Source of the DNA: Pontibacter litorisediminis
GTDB lineage: Bacteria > Bacteroidota > Bacteroidia > Cytophagales > Hymenobacteraceae
Assembly (NCBI RefSeq): GCF_029360645.1
Contig: NZ_JARDUA010000002.1
Coordinates: 744,001-808,000, forward strand
Direction: 5' to 3'
DNA length: 64,000 nucleotides
In this document: one piece after another, positions 8,942 through 17,478 of the stretch
Numbering within the stretch: position 1 is the stretch's first letter
Layout of the letters: every line of letters starts with the position of its first letter
Made by a program: the position numbers and the translations under genes
The notes under the pieces: model-generated
The model's input: only the letters and a program-made list of their open reading frames with translations
Told to the model about the DNA's origin: nothing
Database searches by the model: none

Positions 8942-9913
8942 ATGCAATACAGACGATTTGGCCGCACAGGCTGGAACATCAGCGAAGTAGGCTACGGCAT
9001 GTGGGGCATGGCAGGCTGGACAGAGTCGGACGACCGGCAATCGGAGCAGTCTTTGGACCTGGCCGTGGAGCGCGGCTGCAACTTCTTCGACACTGCCTGG
9101 GGCTACGGAAAAGGGCACAGCGAAGAGCTACTTGGCCAGTTGCTGAAGCGCCACTCTGATAAGCGCCTTTATGTGGCCACCAAGATCCCGCCCAAGAACT
9201 TCACCTGGCCCTCCCGGCCGGAGTTTAAACTGGAGGAGGTGTTTCCGGCAAGCCACATTATTGAGTATACCGAGAAAAGCCTGAAGAACCTGGGCGTGGA
9301 GACGATTGACCTGCAGCAGTTTCATGTGTGGGAAGACAGCTGGGCGGAGCATGAGGAGTGGCAGCGCGCCGTGGAGCAGCTAAAGGCCGACGGAAAGATT
9401 CAGCATATGGGCGTCAGTGTAAACCGCTGGGAGCCTGAGAATGTGTTGAACACGCTGCGCACCGGCCACATTAGCGCCGTGCAGGTAATCTACAATATCT
9501 TTGACCAGGCACCCGAGGATGAGCTGTTCCCGCTCTGCGAGAAGCTGGATATCGGCATTATTGCCCGCGTACCGTTTGACGAGGGCACCCTCACCGGCAC
9601 CCTCACGAAAGACACGACCTTCCCGGAGGGAGATTGGCGCAACACGTATTTCGTGCCAGAGAACCTGAACAGCAGCGTAGACCATGCCGAAGCGCTCAGG
9701 CCGCTGGTACCACAGGGTATGACCATGGCGGAGATGGCGCTGCGCTTTATCCTGAGCAACCCACAGATCGGCACCACCATACCAGGCATGCGCAAGGCTA
9801 ACCATGTGGAGGCGAACCTGGCCACCAGCGATGGCGATGGCTTGCCAAAGGAGCTGCTGCAGGAGCTCAAGAACCACCGCTGGGACCGCCAGCCAACATC
9901 TTGGTCGCAGTAG
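8942..9913 (+). CDS. Aldo/keto reductase
   Basis: A 323-residue NAD(P)H-dependent oxidoreductase with a TIM-barrel fold. The catalytic tetrad is visible: D50 (in NFFDTAWGYG), Y55, K81 (ATKIPP) and H128 (QQFHVW). The C-terminal phosphate-binding region SNPQIGTTIPGMRKANHVEAN is also typical. It belongs to the bacterial YccK/YqkF-like group; the natural substrate is unknown. It is probably monocistronic, with a long upstream spacer and a terminator directly downstream. Confidence 0.94.
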   Translation: MQYRRFGRTGWNISEVGYGMWGMAGWTESDDRQSEQSLDLAVERGCNFFDTAWGYGKGHSEELLGQLLKRHSDKRLYVATKIPPKNFTWPSRPEFKLEEVFPASHIIEYTEKSLKNLGVETIDLQQFHVWEDSWAEHEEWQRAVEQLKADGKIQHMGVSVNRWEPENVLNTLRTGHISAVQVIYNIFDQAPEDELFPLCEKLDIGIIARVPFDEGTLTGTLTKDTTFPEGDWRNTYFVPENLNSSVDHAEALRPLVPQGMTMAEMALRFILSNPQIGTTIPGMRKANHVEANLATSDGDGLPKELLQELKNHRWDRQPTSWSQ

Positions 9914-9937
9914 AAGACCGTGTAGAAGTTTAAACAG

Positions 9938-9967
9938 AGCCGCTGCCGGAACCGCAGCGGCTTTTTT
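9938..9967 (+). terminator. Rho-independent terminator of the aldo/keto reductase
   Basis: A 9-bp stem (9938-9946 with 9954-9962) closing a 7-nt loop, followed by six T residues. Confidence 0.85.
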
Positions 9968-9992
9968 GTGCCCACAGGTGCCGGATGTGTGC

Positions 9993-10000
9993 TATCTTTG
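9993..10000 (+). promoter_or_regulatory. Bacteroidota -7 element upstream of the elaA-like gene
   Basis: TATCTTTG matches TAnnTTTG exactly and lies 32 bp before the start codon. The nearest upstream TTG is 24 bp away, somewhat wider than the usual 19-21, so only the -7 box is well supported. Confidence 0.5.
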
Positions 10001-10031
10001 CAATTTATCATTCAGATGTAGACGACCCCGC

Positions 10032-10484
10032 ATGAGCCTTACCAAAATAAGTAAAGCCTTTCACGAGCTTACCCCGCAGGAAATGTACGAGATGCTGCGC
10101 CTCCGCAGCGAAGTGTTTGTGGTGGAGCAAACCTGCGTTTTCCTGGACATGGACAACAAAGACCAGAAGTGCCAGCACCTGCTCCTTTACAAGGATGGCG
10201 AACTGGTAGCCACTTCCCGCCTGGTGCCACCTGGCCTCTCCTATCCCGATGCCATGTCCATTGGCCGCATCGTGACAAGCATGCAGGTGCGTGGCACCGG
10301 CTTGGGCAGGGTTCTGGTGGATTACTCCATTGAGGAATGTTACCGCCTCTATGGCCACGGCCCAATTAAAATTGGTGCACAAGTATATGCCAAAGGCTTC
10401 TACGAGAGTTTCGGCTTCGTGCAGTCCGGCCCGGTGTACGATGAGGACGGAATTGACCATATTGAGATGACGAAGGAGAAGTAG
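10032..10484 (+). CDS. ElaA-type GNAT N-acetyltransferase
   Basis: A 150-residue acetyltransferase. The acetyl-CoA pyrophosphate loop RGTGLG is at residues 87-92. The flanking blocks LRSEVFVVEQ and KGFYESFGFV...GIDHIEM are typical of the ElaA subfamily, whose substrate is not firmly known. The start at 10032 (MSLTKI) follows a TAnnTTTG box; the longer frame runs back into the reductase gene and is not conserved. It is followed by repeat island A. Confidence 0.88.
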   Translation: MSLTKISKAFHELTPQEMYEMLRLRSEVFVVEQTCVFLDMDNKDQKCQHLLLYKDGELVATSRLVPPGLSYPDAMSIGRIVTSMQVRGTGLGRVLVDYSIEECYRLYGHGPIKIGAQVYAKGFYESFGFVQSGPVYDEDGIDHIEMTKEK

Positions 10485-10499
10485 CCACAGCACCGGGTC

Positions 10500-10720
10500 C
10501 AACCACCCCTGCCCCTCCTTGGCTTGTTCGAGGGCCCCTACCCCCAGGAGGGGAGCCTGTTACTGCTATTTCAGAAGTATGCATTCTATAGCTGCTGCCG
10601 TTGCGTAGATAGGTCGCGACCTGTTCCTACAAAGTATAAACCCACCCCTAGCCCCTCCCAAGAGGGGAATTGTCCGCAGGAGATTATCATCCCTCTGCTC
10701 CCTTCCAAGGGGGACTATAC
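10500..10720. repeat. Island A: cluster of C/G-rich short palindromes
   Basis: Three imperfect hairpins in about 220 bp: CCCCTCCT...AGGAGGGG (near 10514-10556), CCCCTCCCAAGAGGGG (near 10655) and CCCTTCCAAGGG (near 10702). The flanking words (tccaaccaccc, gattatcatccc) recur at 40105-40240, so this is the upstream half of a composite repeat rather than a random GC patch. There is no gene here. Confidence 0.75.
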
Positions 10721-10742
10721 GGAAAGCAGTGGCTATCTAACC

Positions 10743-10988
10743 AGAACCCAGTCTTTGGGTTGAGCGCCTTCTAGATTTCCGGTGCCCGCAAGGGCATTGC
10801 GACAGCAAAGGAAATGTAGACAGCGCGATACCCAAGGACGAGCCCTCCCGGGCTGGAGGGAGCCAAAGCCAGCTATGAAACAAGTTGGTTGTAAGGCCAT
10901 GGATGAACGGCAGCTAGCAAGGATAGCTTGGTTCAAGCTGAAGGAAGCCACGACCAAGACAAGACACAAGCAGACGCTTGCGCCAGCT
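10743..10988 (+). repeat. Structured repeat element, copy A (HEARO-like)
   Basis: An intergenic element present three times in the window (this copy, 25699-25906 on the minus strand, 40279-40518). Structure seen by eye: a small CCCA/TGGG hairpin (10747-10759); a long stem GCGC-CTA-ATTTCC (10764-10780) with GGAAAT-TAG-GCGC (10810-10826), enclosing the hairpin TGCCC-GCAA-GGGCA (10783-10796); then AGCCC-TCCC-GGGCT (10841-10854), whose loop can pair with the following GGAG (10855-10858) as a pseudoknot; then ATGA at 10875. Conserved unstructured sequence continues to a short palindrome at 10963-10986. No ORF is present. The resemblance to HEARO / IscB omega-RNA is a hypothesis. Confidence 0.72.
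10963..10986. repeat. REP-like palindrome, copy 1
   Basis: ACACAAGCAGACGCTTGCGCCA, a variant of the 24-base imperfect palindrome seen intact at 34711-34734. It sits at the 3' edge of structured element copy A. Confidence 0.6.
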
Positions 10989-11047
10989 TAGGCTAAGAAG
11001 TATAATAACAGCAGAGTAACCTTTGCCTTTGGCTACCACCATCCTCC

Positions 11048-12298
11048 TTATTGCTCCTGCCCGGTCGAAATCAGCACGGAGGTATCCTCTTCCACGGCAC
11101 GGCGGTTGGCTCGGTAGCGGATTGTGCGTTGGCCCAGCAGCAGCAGTATCAGCCCTGTAACCGAGCAAGCCGCCATCACACTCACCATCGGCAATGCGGA
11201 CCCTGAATGCAGCACGCTCACTGCCGCCGACATCAGGCCGCCCATGGCCATCCGAAAGCTGCCCAGCAACGCTGCCGCACTCCCCGTGTTTTTGCTGAAG
11301 GGCGCTAAAGAGAGCGCTGTGGCATTTGGGTTCAGCAGCCCCTGGCCGGTCAGGAAGACGAACAGCAACACAATCATAGTGATCATGCTGAACCAGCCAT
11401 AGTACGTGCCCACCACCAGCAGAATACCCACAGCCGTCTGGTAAACCAGCGTAAAGTTAATCACCTGCTCGCTTTTGAACCTGTTCAGAATCACGTGGTT
11501 GAGCTGCGTGGACCCGATCATGGCAAAGGCCAGGAAAGCAAAGATCCAGCCGTACTGCTGCTCACTTACCTGGTAGATGTTCATGAACACATCCGCAGAG
11601 CCGGCAATGTAGGCAAAGGGGGCCGCCGTGGCAATGCCGCCGGCCAGTGTGTACAGCAGAAACTGCTCCTGCCGCAGCACCGTGATAAAGCTGTTCAGCA
11701 CCGGTTTGGGCTTCAGGGAGATAGAGGGGTCAGCTGGCCGGCCCTCAGGCAGGAAAAAGTAAATGCCCAGCATGATCAGGGCGGTTATCACGGCAAGAAT
11801 CACAAACACCGAGTGCCAGCCAAACGCAGAGGTAAGGTATCCGCCTACGGTTGGCGCCACCATGGGCGACACGGCAATAACCAGCGTCAGGAGCGAGAAA
11901 GCCTGCGCCGTCTTGTTCACGGGGAAGATGTCGCGCACCAGCGCCTGCGCCGCCACCATGCCCACACAGCCCCCTATGGCCTGCAAAAACCGCATCAGCA
12001 CAAAAGAGTCGATAGATTCGGTGTAGGCACACCCCAGCGATGTGAGGATGTAGATGAACAGGCCGGCGTACAACGGCAGTTTGCGGCCGTAGCGGTCCAG
12101 CAAAGGTCCGTAAAGGAGCTGCCCTACCGAAATGCCCACCAGGTAAGCCGTCAACGACAACTGCACCTGTGCAATGGTCGTGTTCAGGTCTGCCGCAATG
12201 GCCGGGAAACCTGGCAGGTACATATCAATCGAGAAGGGACTGATAGTAGCCAGTGAGCCCAGTATAAGTATAATTACGAAGTATTGTTTACGCGTCAT
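11048..12298 (-). CDS. Bcr/CflA family drug-resistance MFS transporter
   Basis: A 416-residue major-facilitator protein with 12 predicted helices. The N-terminal block SPFSIDMYLPGFPAIAADL is the Bcr/CflA signature (antiporter motif C region), and GPLLDRYGRK is the MFS motif A between helices 2 and 3. Proteins of this group export chloramphenicol, bicyclomycin or related drugs by proton antiport. A TAACTTTG box (12326-12319, minus strand), a full TAnnTTTG match, lies about 20 bp upstream of the ATG. Downstream lies repeat island A. The real substrate cannot be inferred. Confidence 0.92.
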   Translation of the reverse strand: MTRKQYFVIILILGSLATISPFSIDMYLPGFPAIAADLNTTIAQVQLSLTAYLVGISVGQLLYGPLLDRYGRKLPLYAGLFIYILTSLGCAYTESIDSFVLMRFLQAIGGCVGMVAAQALVRDIFPVNKTAQAFSLLTLVIAVSPMVAPTVGGYLTSAFGWHSVFVILAVITALIMLGIYFFLPEGRPADPSISLKPKPVLNSFITVLRQEQFLLYTLAGGIATAAPFAYIAGSADVFMNIYQVSEQQYGWIFAFLAFAMIGSTQLNHVILNRFKSEQVINFTLVYQTAVGILLVVGTYYGWFSMITMIVLLFVFLTGQGLLNPNATALSLAPFSKNTGSAAALLGSFRMAMGGLMSAAVSVLHSGSALPMVSVMAACSVTGLILLLLGQRTIRYRANRRAVEEDTSVLISTGQEQ

Positions 12299-12318
12299 GG
12301 ATCGTCTCTAAACCGACT

Positions 12319-12326
12319 CAAAGTTA
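12319..12326 (-). promoter_or_regulatory. -7 element upstream of the Bcr/CflA gene
   Basis: TAACTTTG on the minus strand fits TAnnTTTG. No good TTG is found at the expected -33 distance, so this is a partial promoter. Confidence 0.4.
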
Positions 12327-12433
12327 TAACATATATTAACATCTGCAGCTGCTGCTCCTGCTGCTATTGCAGCCGCACAGAGGTATATAACCTTTAACTT
12401 GGCGCAATGTTGCGGATTGTTTACCTTGCCTGC

Positions 12434-12685
12434 ATGAATACCCACGACACGCAGCCCAACTCCAACATCCTGCAGGAACTTGTACTGCACCGCATGCCCT
12501 TCGGCAAGTACAAAGACACCTTGCTCTGCGATTTGCCCGTGTCGTACCTGGAGTGGTTTAGCAGCAAAGGGTTTCCCCCGGGTAAACTGGGCATGCAGCT
12601 GGCCACTATGTATGAGATCAAAATAAACGGGCTGGATTACCTCCTCGCCCCGCTCAGGCGTAAGGCAGCAGGCCGTAAGGTGTAG
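12434..12685 (+). CDS. DUF3820 family small protein
   Basis: An 83-residue protein with the DUF3820 core: MPFGKYKDTLLCDLPVSYLEWF followed by a KLGMQLATMYEIK helix. These are small proteins often described as putative quorum-sensing-regulated or nucleic-acid-associated factors; the function is unproven. The ATG at 12434 (MNTHDTQ) is preferred over 12407 because the extra nine residues are hydrophobic and not conserved. It converges tail to tail with the pseudouridine synthase gene with one base between the stops, and no terminator is visible between them. Confidence 0.8.
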   Translation: MNTHDTQPNSNILQELVLHRMPFGKYKDTLLCDLPVSYLEWFSSKGFPPGKLGMQLATMYEIKINGLDYLLAPLRRKAAGRKV

Positions 12686-12686
12686 C

Positions 12687-13253
12687 TCAGGCTAAATCGA
12701 AGCTGCTGACCTCCTGCACCTCTCCTGCCTCCATTCCACTGGCACGGATGTTCCCGATACGCACCCGCACCAGGCGCAGCGTTGGGAAGCCAACGGCGGC
12801 CGTCATCTTGCGCACCTGCCGGAACTTTCCCTCGGTGAGGGTGATAGAAACCCAGCTGGTGGGGCCATGGCGCTCATCGCGGATACGTTTGGCACGTTCC
12901 GGCAGCTCAGGGGCAGCCTCTAGTCTGTATACTTTGCAAGGCTTGGTTTGGTGCCACTCCTTTTCGGTGCGGATCGTGATGCCCTGGGCCAGCTGCTGCA
13001 GCGCCTCTTCGGTTATCAGCCCGTCTACCTGTGCGTAATACTCCTTCTCCACCTTGCTGCTGCGCACCAGCTCACTTGTCTTGCCGTCGGTGGTCAATGG
13101 CAGCAGCCCTTCGCTGTCCTCATCCAGGCGGCCTATGGCCATCGTGCCATCCGGGAAATCATACAGTTCGCCCAGGACTTTCTTTTTGCTGGTTTCGCTG
13201 ATAAACTGGCTGATGTAGCCGTATGGCTTGAAAAGTACAAAGTGGCGGTGCAT
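12687..13253 (-). CDS. Ribosomal large-subunit pseudouridine synthase, RluE-like
   Basis: A 188-residue RsuA/RluE-type pseudouridine synthase without an S4 domain. The catalytic motif GRLDEDSEGLL is at residues 41-51, with D44 as the nucleophile. The C-terminal EGKFRQVRKMTAAVGFPTLRLVR is the second family signature. RluE modifies U2457 of 23S rRNA in E. coli; the same target here is an inference. The ATG at 13251-13253 gives the standard start HFVLFKPYG. A TACCTTTG box lies about 22 bp upstream on the minus strand. Confidence 0.9.
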   Translation of the reverse strand: MHRHFVLFKPYGYISQFISETSKKKVLGELYDFPDGTMAIGRLDEDSEGLLPLTTDGKTSELVRSSKVEKEYYAQVDGLITEEALQQLAQGITIRTEKEWHQTKPCKVYRLEAAPELPERAKRIRDERHGPTSWVSITLTEGKFRQVRKMTAAVGFPTLRLVRVRIGNIRASGMEAGEVQEVSSFDLA

Positions 13254-13274
13254 GACAAGCGTATTATTCGGGTG

Positions 13275-13282
13275 CAAAGGTA
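13275..13282 (-). promoter_or_regulatory. -7 element upstream of the rluE-like gene
   Basis: TACCTTTG on the minus strand, a perfect TAnnTTTG. No TTG is visible at the usual distance upstream. Confidence 0.45.
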
Positions 13283-13450
13283 CGGGTATGTTGTTACACT
13301 TGCCACCTGCAACCAAACATCCGCCGGCGAGGTCGTCCAGTAGAGGCAGCTGGGCTTTAGTATCTGCTTCATTTTTAAACGCATAGGGATATGAACCTAT
13401 ATCCTTTTATTAGTATATTACAAGTAGTCTCTTACTTGATGCCATCCCCC

Positions 13451-14137
13451 ATGAAAACACGCGCCCCTTTATACTTTGTGCTGTTGCTTTTGGTCTGCAG
13501 CCTCGCCGCCTGCGAGCCGATCAAGTACGATTACATTAGCAAGTACTGCCCCGGCTCCTGCACCACCATCAAGGGGCGCATATCTGACCAAAACGGGGCG
13601 CCTGTGGCAGGTGTGCAGCTTCGGGCAAGCTGGCACAAGCCAAATTACCCCTTGGGCGGGTTTACCCGACATAAAGCTGTTGCCACCACTGATGTTAACG
13701 GCAACTATGAGCTGCGCTTCCTGCTGCGCGACCAGGAGCTGGTGGAGGGTTATATCAGCCTGGAGTCGGAGGCGGAACTGAACGCTTACCTGAGCTGCAG
13801 TGTCTCCAACAGGTGGTACGGAGGCGAAATCTCGCGCGACACTACGGTTATCCAGAACTACACGATCACGCCTTCGGCCATGCTCAAGCTGCACGTCACC
13901 CACACCCCAGAGCAGCCGCAGTTTCGAGCAGTTGTCAAGTATAAACTCCACCCAGCTGATCCCGACAGCTGCACGTTTGCCTACGACGGCAGCCCGGGGT
14001 ACTTCGAGGACCAGGTGTATGTACCGGCCAATGTCCCTATCGTAGTATACACCGATAACATGGAAGCAGGGATTACTCGAAAAGAGGTGCTGACGCTGCA
14101 GCCAAACGAGGTCCGTGGCTATACGCTTGAATTTTAG
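13451..14137 (+). CDS. Lipoprotein with carboxypeptidase-regulatory-like domain
   Basis: A 228-residue lipoprotein: signal peptide with lipobox SLAAC and lipidated C21, so a cell-envelope location. Residues about 40-110 (GRISDQNGAPVAGVQLRAS ... TTDVNGNYELRF) form the beta-sandwich seen in Bacteroidota surface proteins as a CarboxypepD_reg or peptidase-associated domain. The rest is beta-rich with no match I recognise. The start at 13451 gives a normal lipoprotein signal. The next gene starts 4 bp after the stop, and a porin-like gene follows, so the three probably form an operon. Confidence 0.8.
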   Translation: MKTRAPLYFVLLLLVCSLAACEPIKYDYISKYCPGSCTTIKGRISDQNGAPVAGVQLRASWHKPNYPLGGFTRHKAVATTDVNGNYELRFLLRDQELVEGYISLESEAELNAYLSCSVSNRWYGGEISRDTTVIQNYTITPSAMLKLHVTHTPEQPQFRAVVKYKLHPADPDSCTFAYDGSPGYFEDQVYVPANVPIVVYTDNMEAGITRKEVLTLQPNEVRGYTLEF

Positions 14138-14140
14138 GAT

Positions 14141-14422
14141 ATGGAATACGAAATCATCCACGAAGAGAAGTACCAGCAGTTTACCGCCAAACTGGAGCAG
14201 GACGAGGAGGCCGAGCTAGCCTATGCTAAGCCAGCAGATGGCGTGCTGGACCTGACGCACACATTTGTGCCAGAAGCTTACCGCGGCACCGGGCTGGCGC
14301 AGGAACTGATAACCACAGCACTGGACTATGCGCGCCGGCACAACCTGAAAGTGATTGCCACCTGCGAAGCCGTTCAGAAATACATCGCGCAGCACCCCGA
14401 GCAACAGGACCTGCTGCAGTAA
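14141..14422 (+). CDS. Short GNAT-like N-acetyltransferase (YjdJ type)
   Basis: A 93-residue protein of the short acetyltransferase group that keeps only the acetyl-CoA core: LTHTFVPEAYRGTGLAQELI with the RGTGLA loop at residues 48-53, then the helix YARRHNLKVIATCEAVQKYI. These minimal GNATs are widespread, with unknown substrate. It starts four bases after the lipoprotein stop and is followed by the outer-membrane protein gene after 10 bp, which suggests co-transcription. Confidence 0.86.
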   Translation: MEYEIIHEEKYQQFTAKLEQDEEAELAYAKPADGVLDLTHTFVPEAYRGTGLAQELITTALDYARRHNLKVIATCEAVQKYIAQHPEQQDLLQ

Positions 14423-14431
14423 CCTTGTACG

Positions 14432-15109
14432 ATGAAAAAACTGCTACTTTTTGCTTTCCTCCTGTCATGCACCTTGCCTGCCGCAGCCCAGACAGAGGCA
14501 ACAGAACCGGGGCAGCAGCATGTGCTGGGCCTGCAGTTGGGCAGTGCCTTTGTGAGCGGCAACTTTGGCAAAGCTGACTTTTCGGATGCGTATCCGGCCT
14601 TTGCCCGCGACGGGCTGCTCCTGACAGGCAGTTACCGCTACAACCTGGGCAGGTACCTGGGCGTGGGCGCCTCAGGGAGTTTACGCCACAACCGCTACGA
14701 CCTCGATGCCTTCGCCGACCCGGATGATGAGTTGGTGACAGGTAAAAGCTCCGAGGCCTGGCGCTCAGTATTTACCATGGCCGATGTTTACGCTCGCTTT
14801 CCGGTGGAAGAGTTGCTGGAAGTATACCTGAGGGGCTCTATGGGGGCATCCTTTAACCGCACCGCCTCCTGGCAGGTGCAAACGGTTTACGGTGACATTG
14901 TGATGCCAACCGACAAAGCCACGGCGCTGGCACTCGGCTGGGGTAGCGGCATTGGCTACAACGTGCGCCCCTTTCTGGTGACGATGGAGGCGGGCATGCT
15001 TTATACCAGGCCTGCATTTACCGTACCCAACTCCCAGGGCCGACCTATCCGGCACCGCCAAGCCCTGAACACCTTCCACGTAAGCCTGGGGGTGCAGTTT
15101 ACACTATAG
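14432..15109 (+). CDS. Outer-membrane beta-barrel protein
   Basis: A 225-residue exported protein. The signal peptide MKKLLLFAFLLSCTLPAAA ends before QTEA. The mature part consists of alternating beta strands (GSYRYNLGRYLGVGASGSL, LALGWGSGIGYNV) and ends in VQFTL, a terminal aromatic-x-hydrophobic pattern typical of barrels assembled by BAM. It fits small OmpW/PorT-like barrels of Bacteroidota. The function is unknown. It is the last gene of the lipoprotein-GNAT-barrel group; a symmetric terminator lies ~200 bp downstream. Confidence 0.78.
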   Translation: MKKLLLFAFLLSCTLPAAAQTEATEPGQQHVLGLQLGSAFVSGNFGKADFSDAYPAFARDGLLLTGSYRYNLGRYLGVGASGSLRHNRYDLDAFADPDDELVTGKSSEAWRSVFTMADVYARFPVEELLEVYLRGSMGASFNRTASWQVQTVYGDIVMPTDKATALALGWGSGIGYNVRPFLVTMEAGMLYTRPAFTVPNSQGRPIRHRQALNTFHVSLGVQFTL

Positions 15110-15311
15110 CCCCAGCTGCTGCTTGAAAAAATTTGTACTCCATTGTTCATGCCTCAATAATGGCTAATACCTTCGTTTATCCAGCATAAGGGCAATTTCT
15201 GAGGTTCTGCAGCGGATGAATGCAGAAAAATTTCGCAAATATTTCGGCACCTCGTAACCTTACATGCCTGGTACCGTTAAAGAGTATGGCTAAAAGTTGA
15301 AAATAGATTAC

Positions 15312-15353
15312 AAAGAAGCCGGAGATTCTATCTATAGAATTTCCGGCTTCTTT
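15312..15353. terminator. Bidirectional terminator between barrel gene and gluconokinase
   Basis: AAAGAAGCCGGA (15312-15323) pairs with TTCCGGCTTCTTT (15341-15353), and the inner GATTCTAT/ATAGAAT pairing extends the stem. T runs occur on both sides. The ~200 bp before it (15110-15311) hold only a weak TTCTGCA hairpin and no gene. Confidence 0.82.
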
Positions 15354-15367
15354 GTTTTATACCTGCT

Positions 15368-16888
15368 TTACACTTTCCCCAGCTGCTCAAAGCTATCCTT
15401 CAGCTTCGGGTACAGCGACTCGAAGACGGCATAGCTTTTCGCGTATGTTTCGTAGTTCCTTGGAATGGGTTCGAGCGTCCGGCGCACCCGAATCATACTT
15501 TCGGCAGCTTCCAAGGATGGCAGCAAGCCAAGCGCATACATGCCCATGATGGCCGCCCCAAAGGCAGAGCCTTCGCGCGTTTCCGTCAGCTGCACTTTTT
15601 TGCCGGTAACATCCGCCAGCATTTGCACCCACAGCTCCGAGAAGCAAAAGCCCCCGTTGGCGTAAATCGAGGAAACGGGCCCGACGGTCTGCTCCAGTGC
15701 CTGCACCACACTGTTCACACTGAAGATCACGCCCTCCATCACGGCTCTTAAAAAGTGCGCCCGCTTATGGTTATACCCTGCCCCGATGAAGCAGGCACGG
15801 GCAGCACCATCCCAAATAGGGGCGCGCTCACCTAGCAGGTAAGGCAGGAACAGCAGTCCATCCGCACCTGGTTTTATACTTTCGGCCACCTCATTCAGCA
15901 ACTCGTAGATGTCCTGGTCCTTCAGCCTGGCCTCGGCAGTTTCGGAGGGGTAAAAGGTATCGCGGAACCAGCGCAGGGCCACGCCTCCGTTGTTCACGGC
16001 CCCGCCCAGCACAAAGTGGTCTTCGTTCAGGATATAGCTGAACACCCGCTCCTGCAGGTCGGTGGCTGGCCCGCTGGCCATCATGCGCACCGCGCCGCTG
16101 GTGCCAATGGTTACCACTGCCTCGCCTGGACGCACGGCATGCGAGGCCAGGTTTGCCAAGCAGCCATCGCTGGCGCCGATCACGAACGGCACATCAGGCG
16201 GAAGGTGCAACAAGGCCGCATCCGCAGCCTGCAGGCCCCTGAAGGTATACGTGGGCGATACCGGCTCCGGCAGTTGCTCCGGCCTTACGCCCGCCACCTG
16301 CAGGGCATCCTCGTGCCAGATAAAGTCAAAGATATGGAACAGCCCCGTAGCGGAGGCTACCGAGTAGTCCACTTTATACGCGCCGAACAGGCGGTGCAGC
16401 ACGAACTCTTTGATACCGATGAACCTTTCGGCCTGCCCGAACAGCTCCGGCTGCTCCTGCCGGAGCCAGCACAGCTTCACGAGCGGCGACATGGGGTGCA
16501 CCGGCGTACCGGTTTGCAGGTAAATCTTGTGCCCCATGGAGCTGTTTCTGATCTCATCGGCATACTTGTAACTGCGGGAGTCGGCCCAGGTGTAGCTGTT
16601 GCTGAGGGGGTTTCCGGCTGCATCTATCAGCAGCAGGCTGTGCATGGCACTGCTAAAACTCACGCCCTCCACCTTGTACCCCTGCCCATCTAACCAAGTC
16701 GCCACCGCGCTCAGCGTGTTCAGCACCGCCTGCAGCACCATTGCCGGGTCCTGCTCTGCCTGCCCCGGCTCCTGGCTGATGATCGGGTACTCTTCGGAAC
16801 GTTGGAACAGCACCTCCCCCTCCAGGTTGAAGGCTACGGTTTTAGTGCTCGTGGTGCCGATATCTACACCAATCATGGAGTGCTGCAT
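15368..16888 (-). CDS. gntK: Gluconokinase, FGGY family
   Basis: A 506-residue sugar kinase. The N-terminal phosphate loop MIGVDIGTTSTKTVAF (residues 5-20) and the second-domain motifs GASDGCLANLASHAV and VTIGTSGAVR are FGGY hallmarks. Segments such as SSAMHSLLLID and SNSYTWADSRS match the GntK-type (FGGY) gluconate kinases rather than xylulose or glycerol kinases. It would phosphorylate gluconate at C6 to feed the pentose-phosphate or Entner-Doudoroff routes. No permease or regulator lies beside it, so the substrate call rests on similarity alone. The symbol is provisional. Confidence 0.85.
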   Translation of the reverse strand: MQHSMIGVDIGTTSTKTVAFNLEGEVLFQRSEEYPIISQEPGQAEQDPAMVLQAVLNTLSAVATWLDGQGYKVEGVSFSSAMHSLLLIDAAGNPLSNSYTWADSRSYKYADEIRNSSMGHKIYLQTGTPVHPMSPLVKLCWLRQEQPELFGQAERFIGIKEFVLHRLFGAYKVDYSVASATGLFHIFDFIWHEDALQVAGVRPEQLPEPVSPTYTFRGLQAADAALLHLPPDVPFVIGASDGCLANLASHAVRPGEAVVTIGTSGAVRMMASGPATDLQERVFSYILNEDHFVLGGAVNNGGVALRWFRDTFYPSETAEARLKDQDIYELLNEVAESIKPGADGLLFLPYLLGERAPIWDGAARACFIGAGYNHKRAHFLRAVMEGVIFSVNSVVQALEQTVGPVSSIYANGGFCFSELWVQMLADVTGKKVQLTETREGSAFGAAIMGMYALGLLPSLEAAESMIRVRRTLEPIPRNYETYAKSYAVFESLYPKLKDSFEQLGKV

Positions 16889-17167
16889 AATTCTACTTTT
16901 ATGTAAGCATACGTAGCCGCAGGCACAGGTTTATACTTCTCCCCAAAATCAGGTGCCATTGCCGCCAAATTACGTATAACAGACGCTGCCACGGCGGCTC
17001 CTGCCATGCGCCTGCTACACACACCGCACGCCCTGCGGGGTAACGGATACAGGTTTTACACAAAAGAGAGCTTTCCTGTACTTGCCGTAGGCCCGCTTAC
17101 AGCCTGAGATGCAGGTACCGCTGCAGGCACTGGTTTAGCTAACGTCTGATCAAAAGTTTTTACCGTT

Positions 17168-17266
17168 ATGGGGTATCTTTCACTTTTCGCCTTCCTGGGC
17201 ATGCTCAGTCTGCTCACGGCCTGCTTCCGCTACAGAGAACGCAAAAAACCACAGAAGCAACGGTAA
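17168..17266 (+). CDS. Possible tiny lipoprotein / membrane peptide
   Basis: A 32-codon frame with a hydrophobic start (LSLFAFLGMLSLLTAC) and a basic tail (RYRERKKPQKQR). LLTAC resembles a lipobox, but the mature peptide would have only about 14 residues. A single-pass membrane peptide is an alternative. There is no ribosome site or terminator to support it. Confidence 0.25.
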   Translation: MGYLSLFAFLGMLSLLTACFRYRERKKPQKQR

Positions 17267-17470
17267 CAGTTGTTTTCCTAACGGCTTTGCTTCTGTTTGG
17301 CTCCTCCTCCCTGTGGATAAAGTATGGAAATGTAGATAAACTGTGGGCAGGGAAAAAGCCTTACCACAGCAACCTTCTGTGGCTCAGGCGCTTTTGCGAA
17401 AACAAAGGATGCCCCCTTATACAGCCGTGTAAAATTTGTCCACATTCACATTTCGTACATAGTGATTACC

Positions 17471-17478
17471 TATTTTTG
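17471..17478 (+). promoter_or_regulatory. -7 element upstream of the HTH gene
   Basis: TATTTTTG fits TAnnTTTG, 44 bp before the start codon. It is followed by the GTTAC-N8-GTAAC inverted repeat. There is no TTG at the right distance, so support is partial. Confidence 0.4.

Noticed and set aside
10524..10991. Short frames in repeat island A
   Set aside because: They fall in the palindromes and structured element; island C at the same positions does not preserve them.
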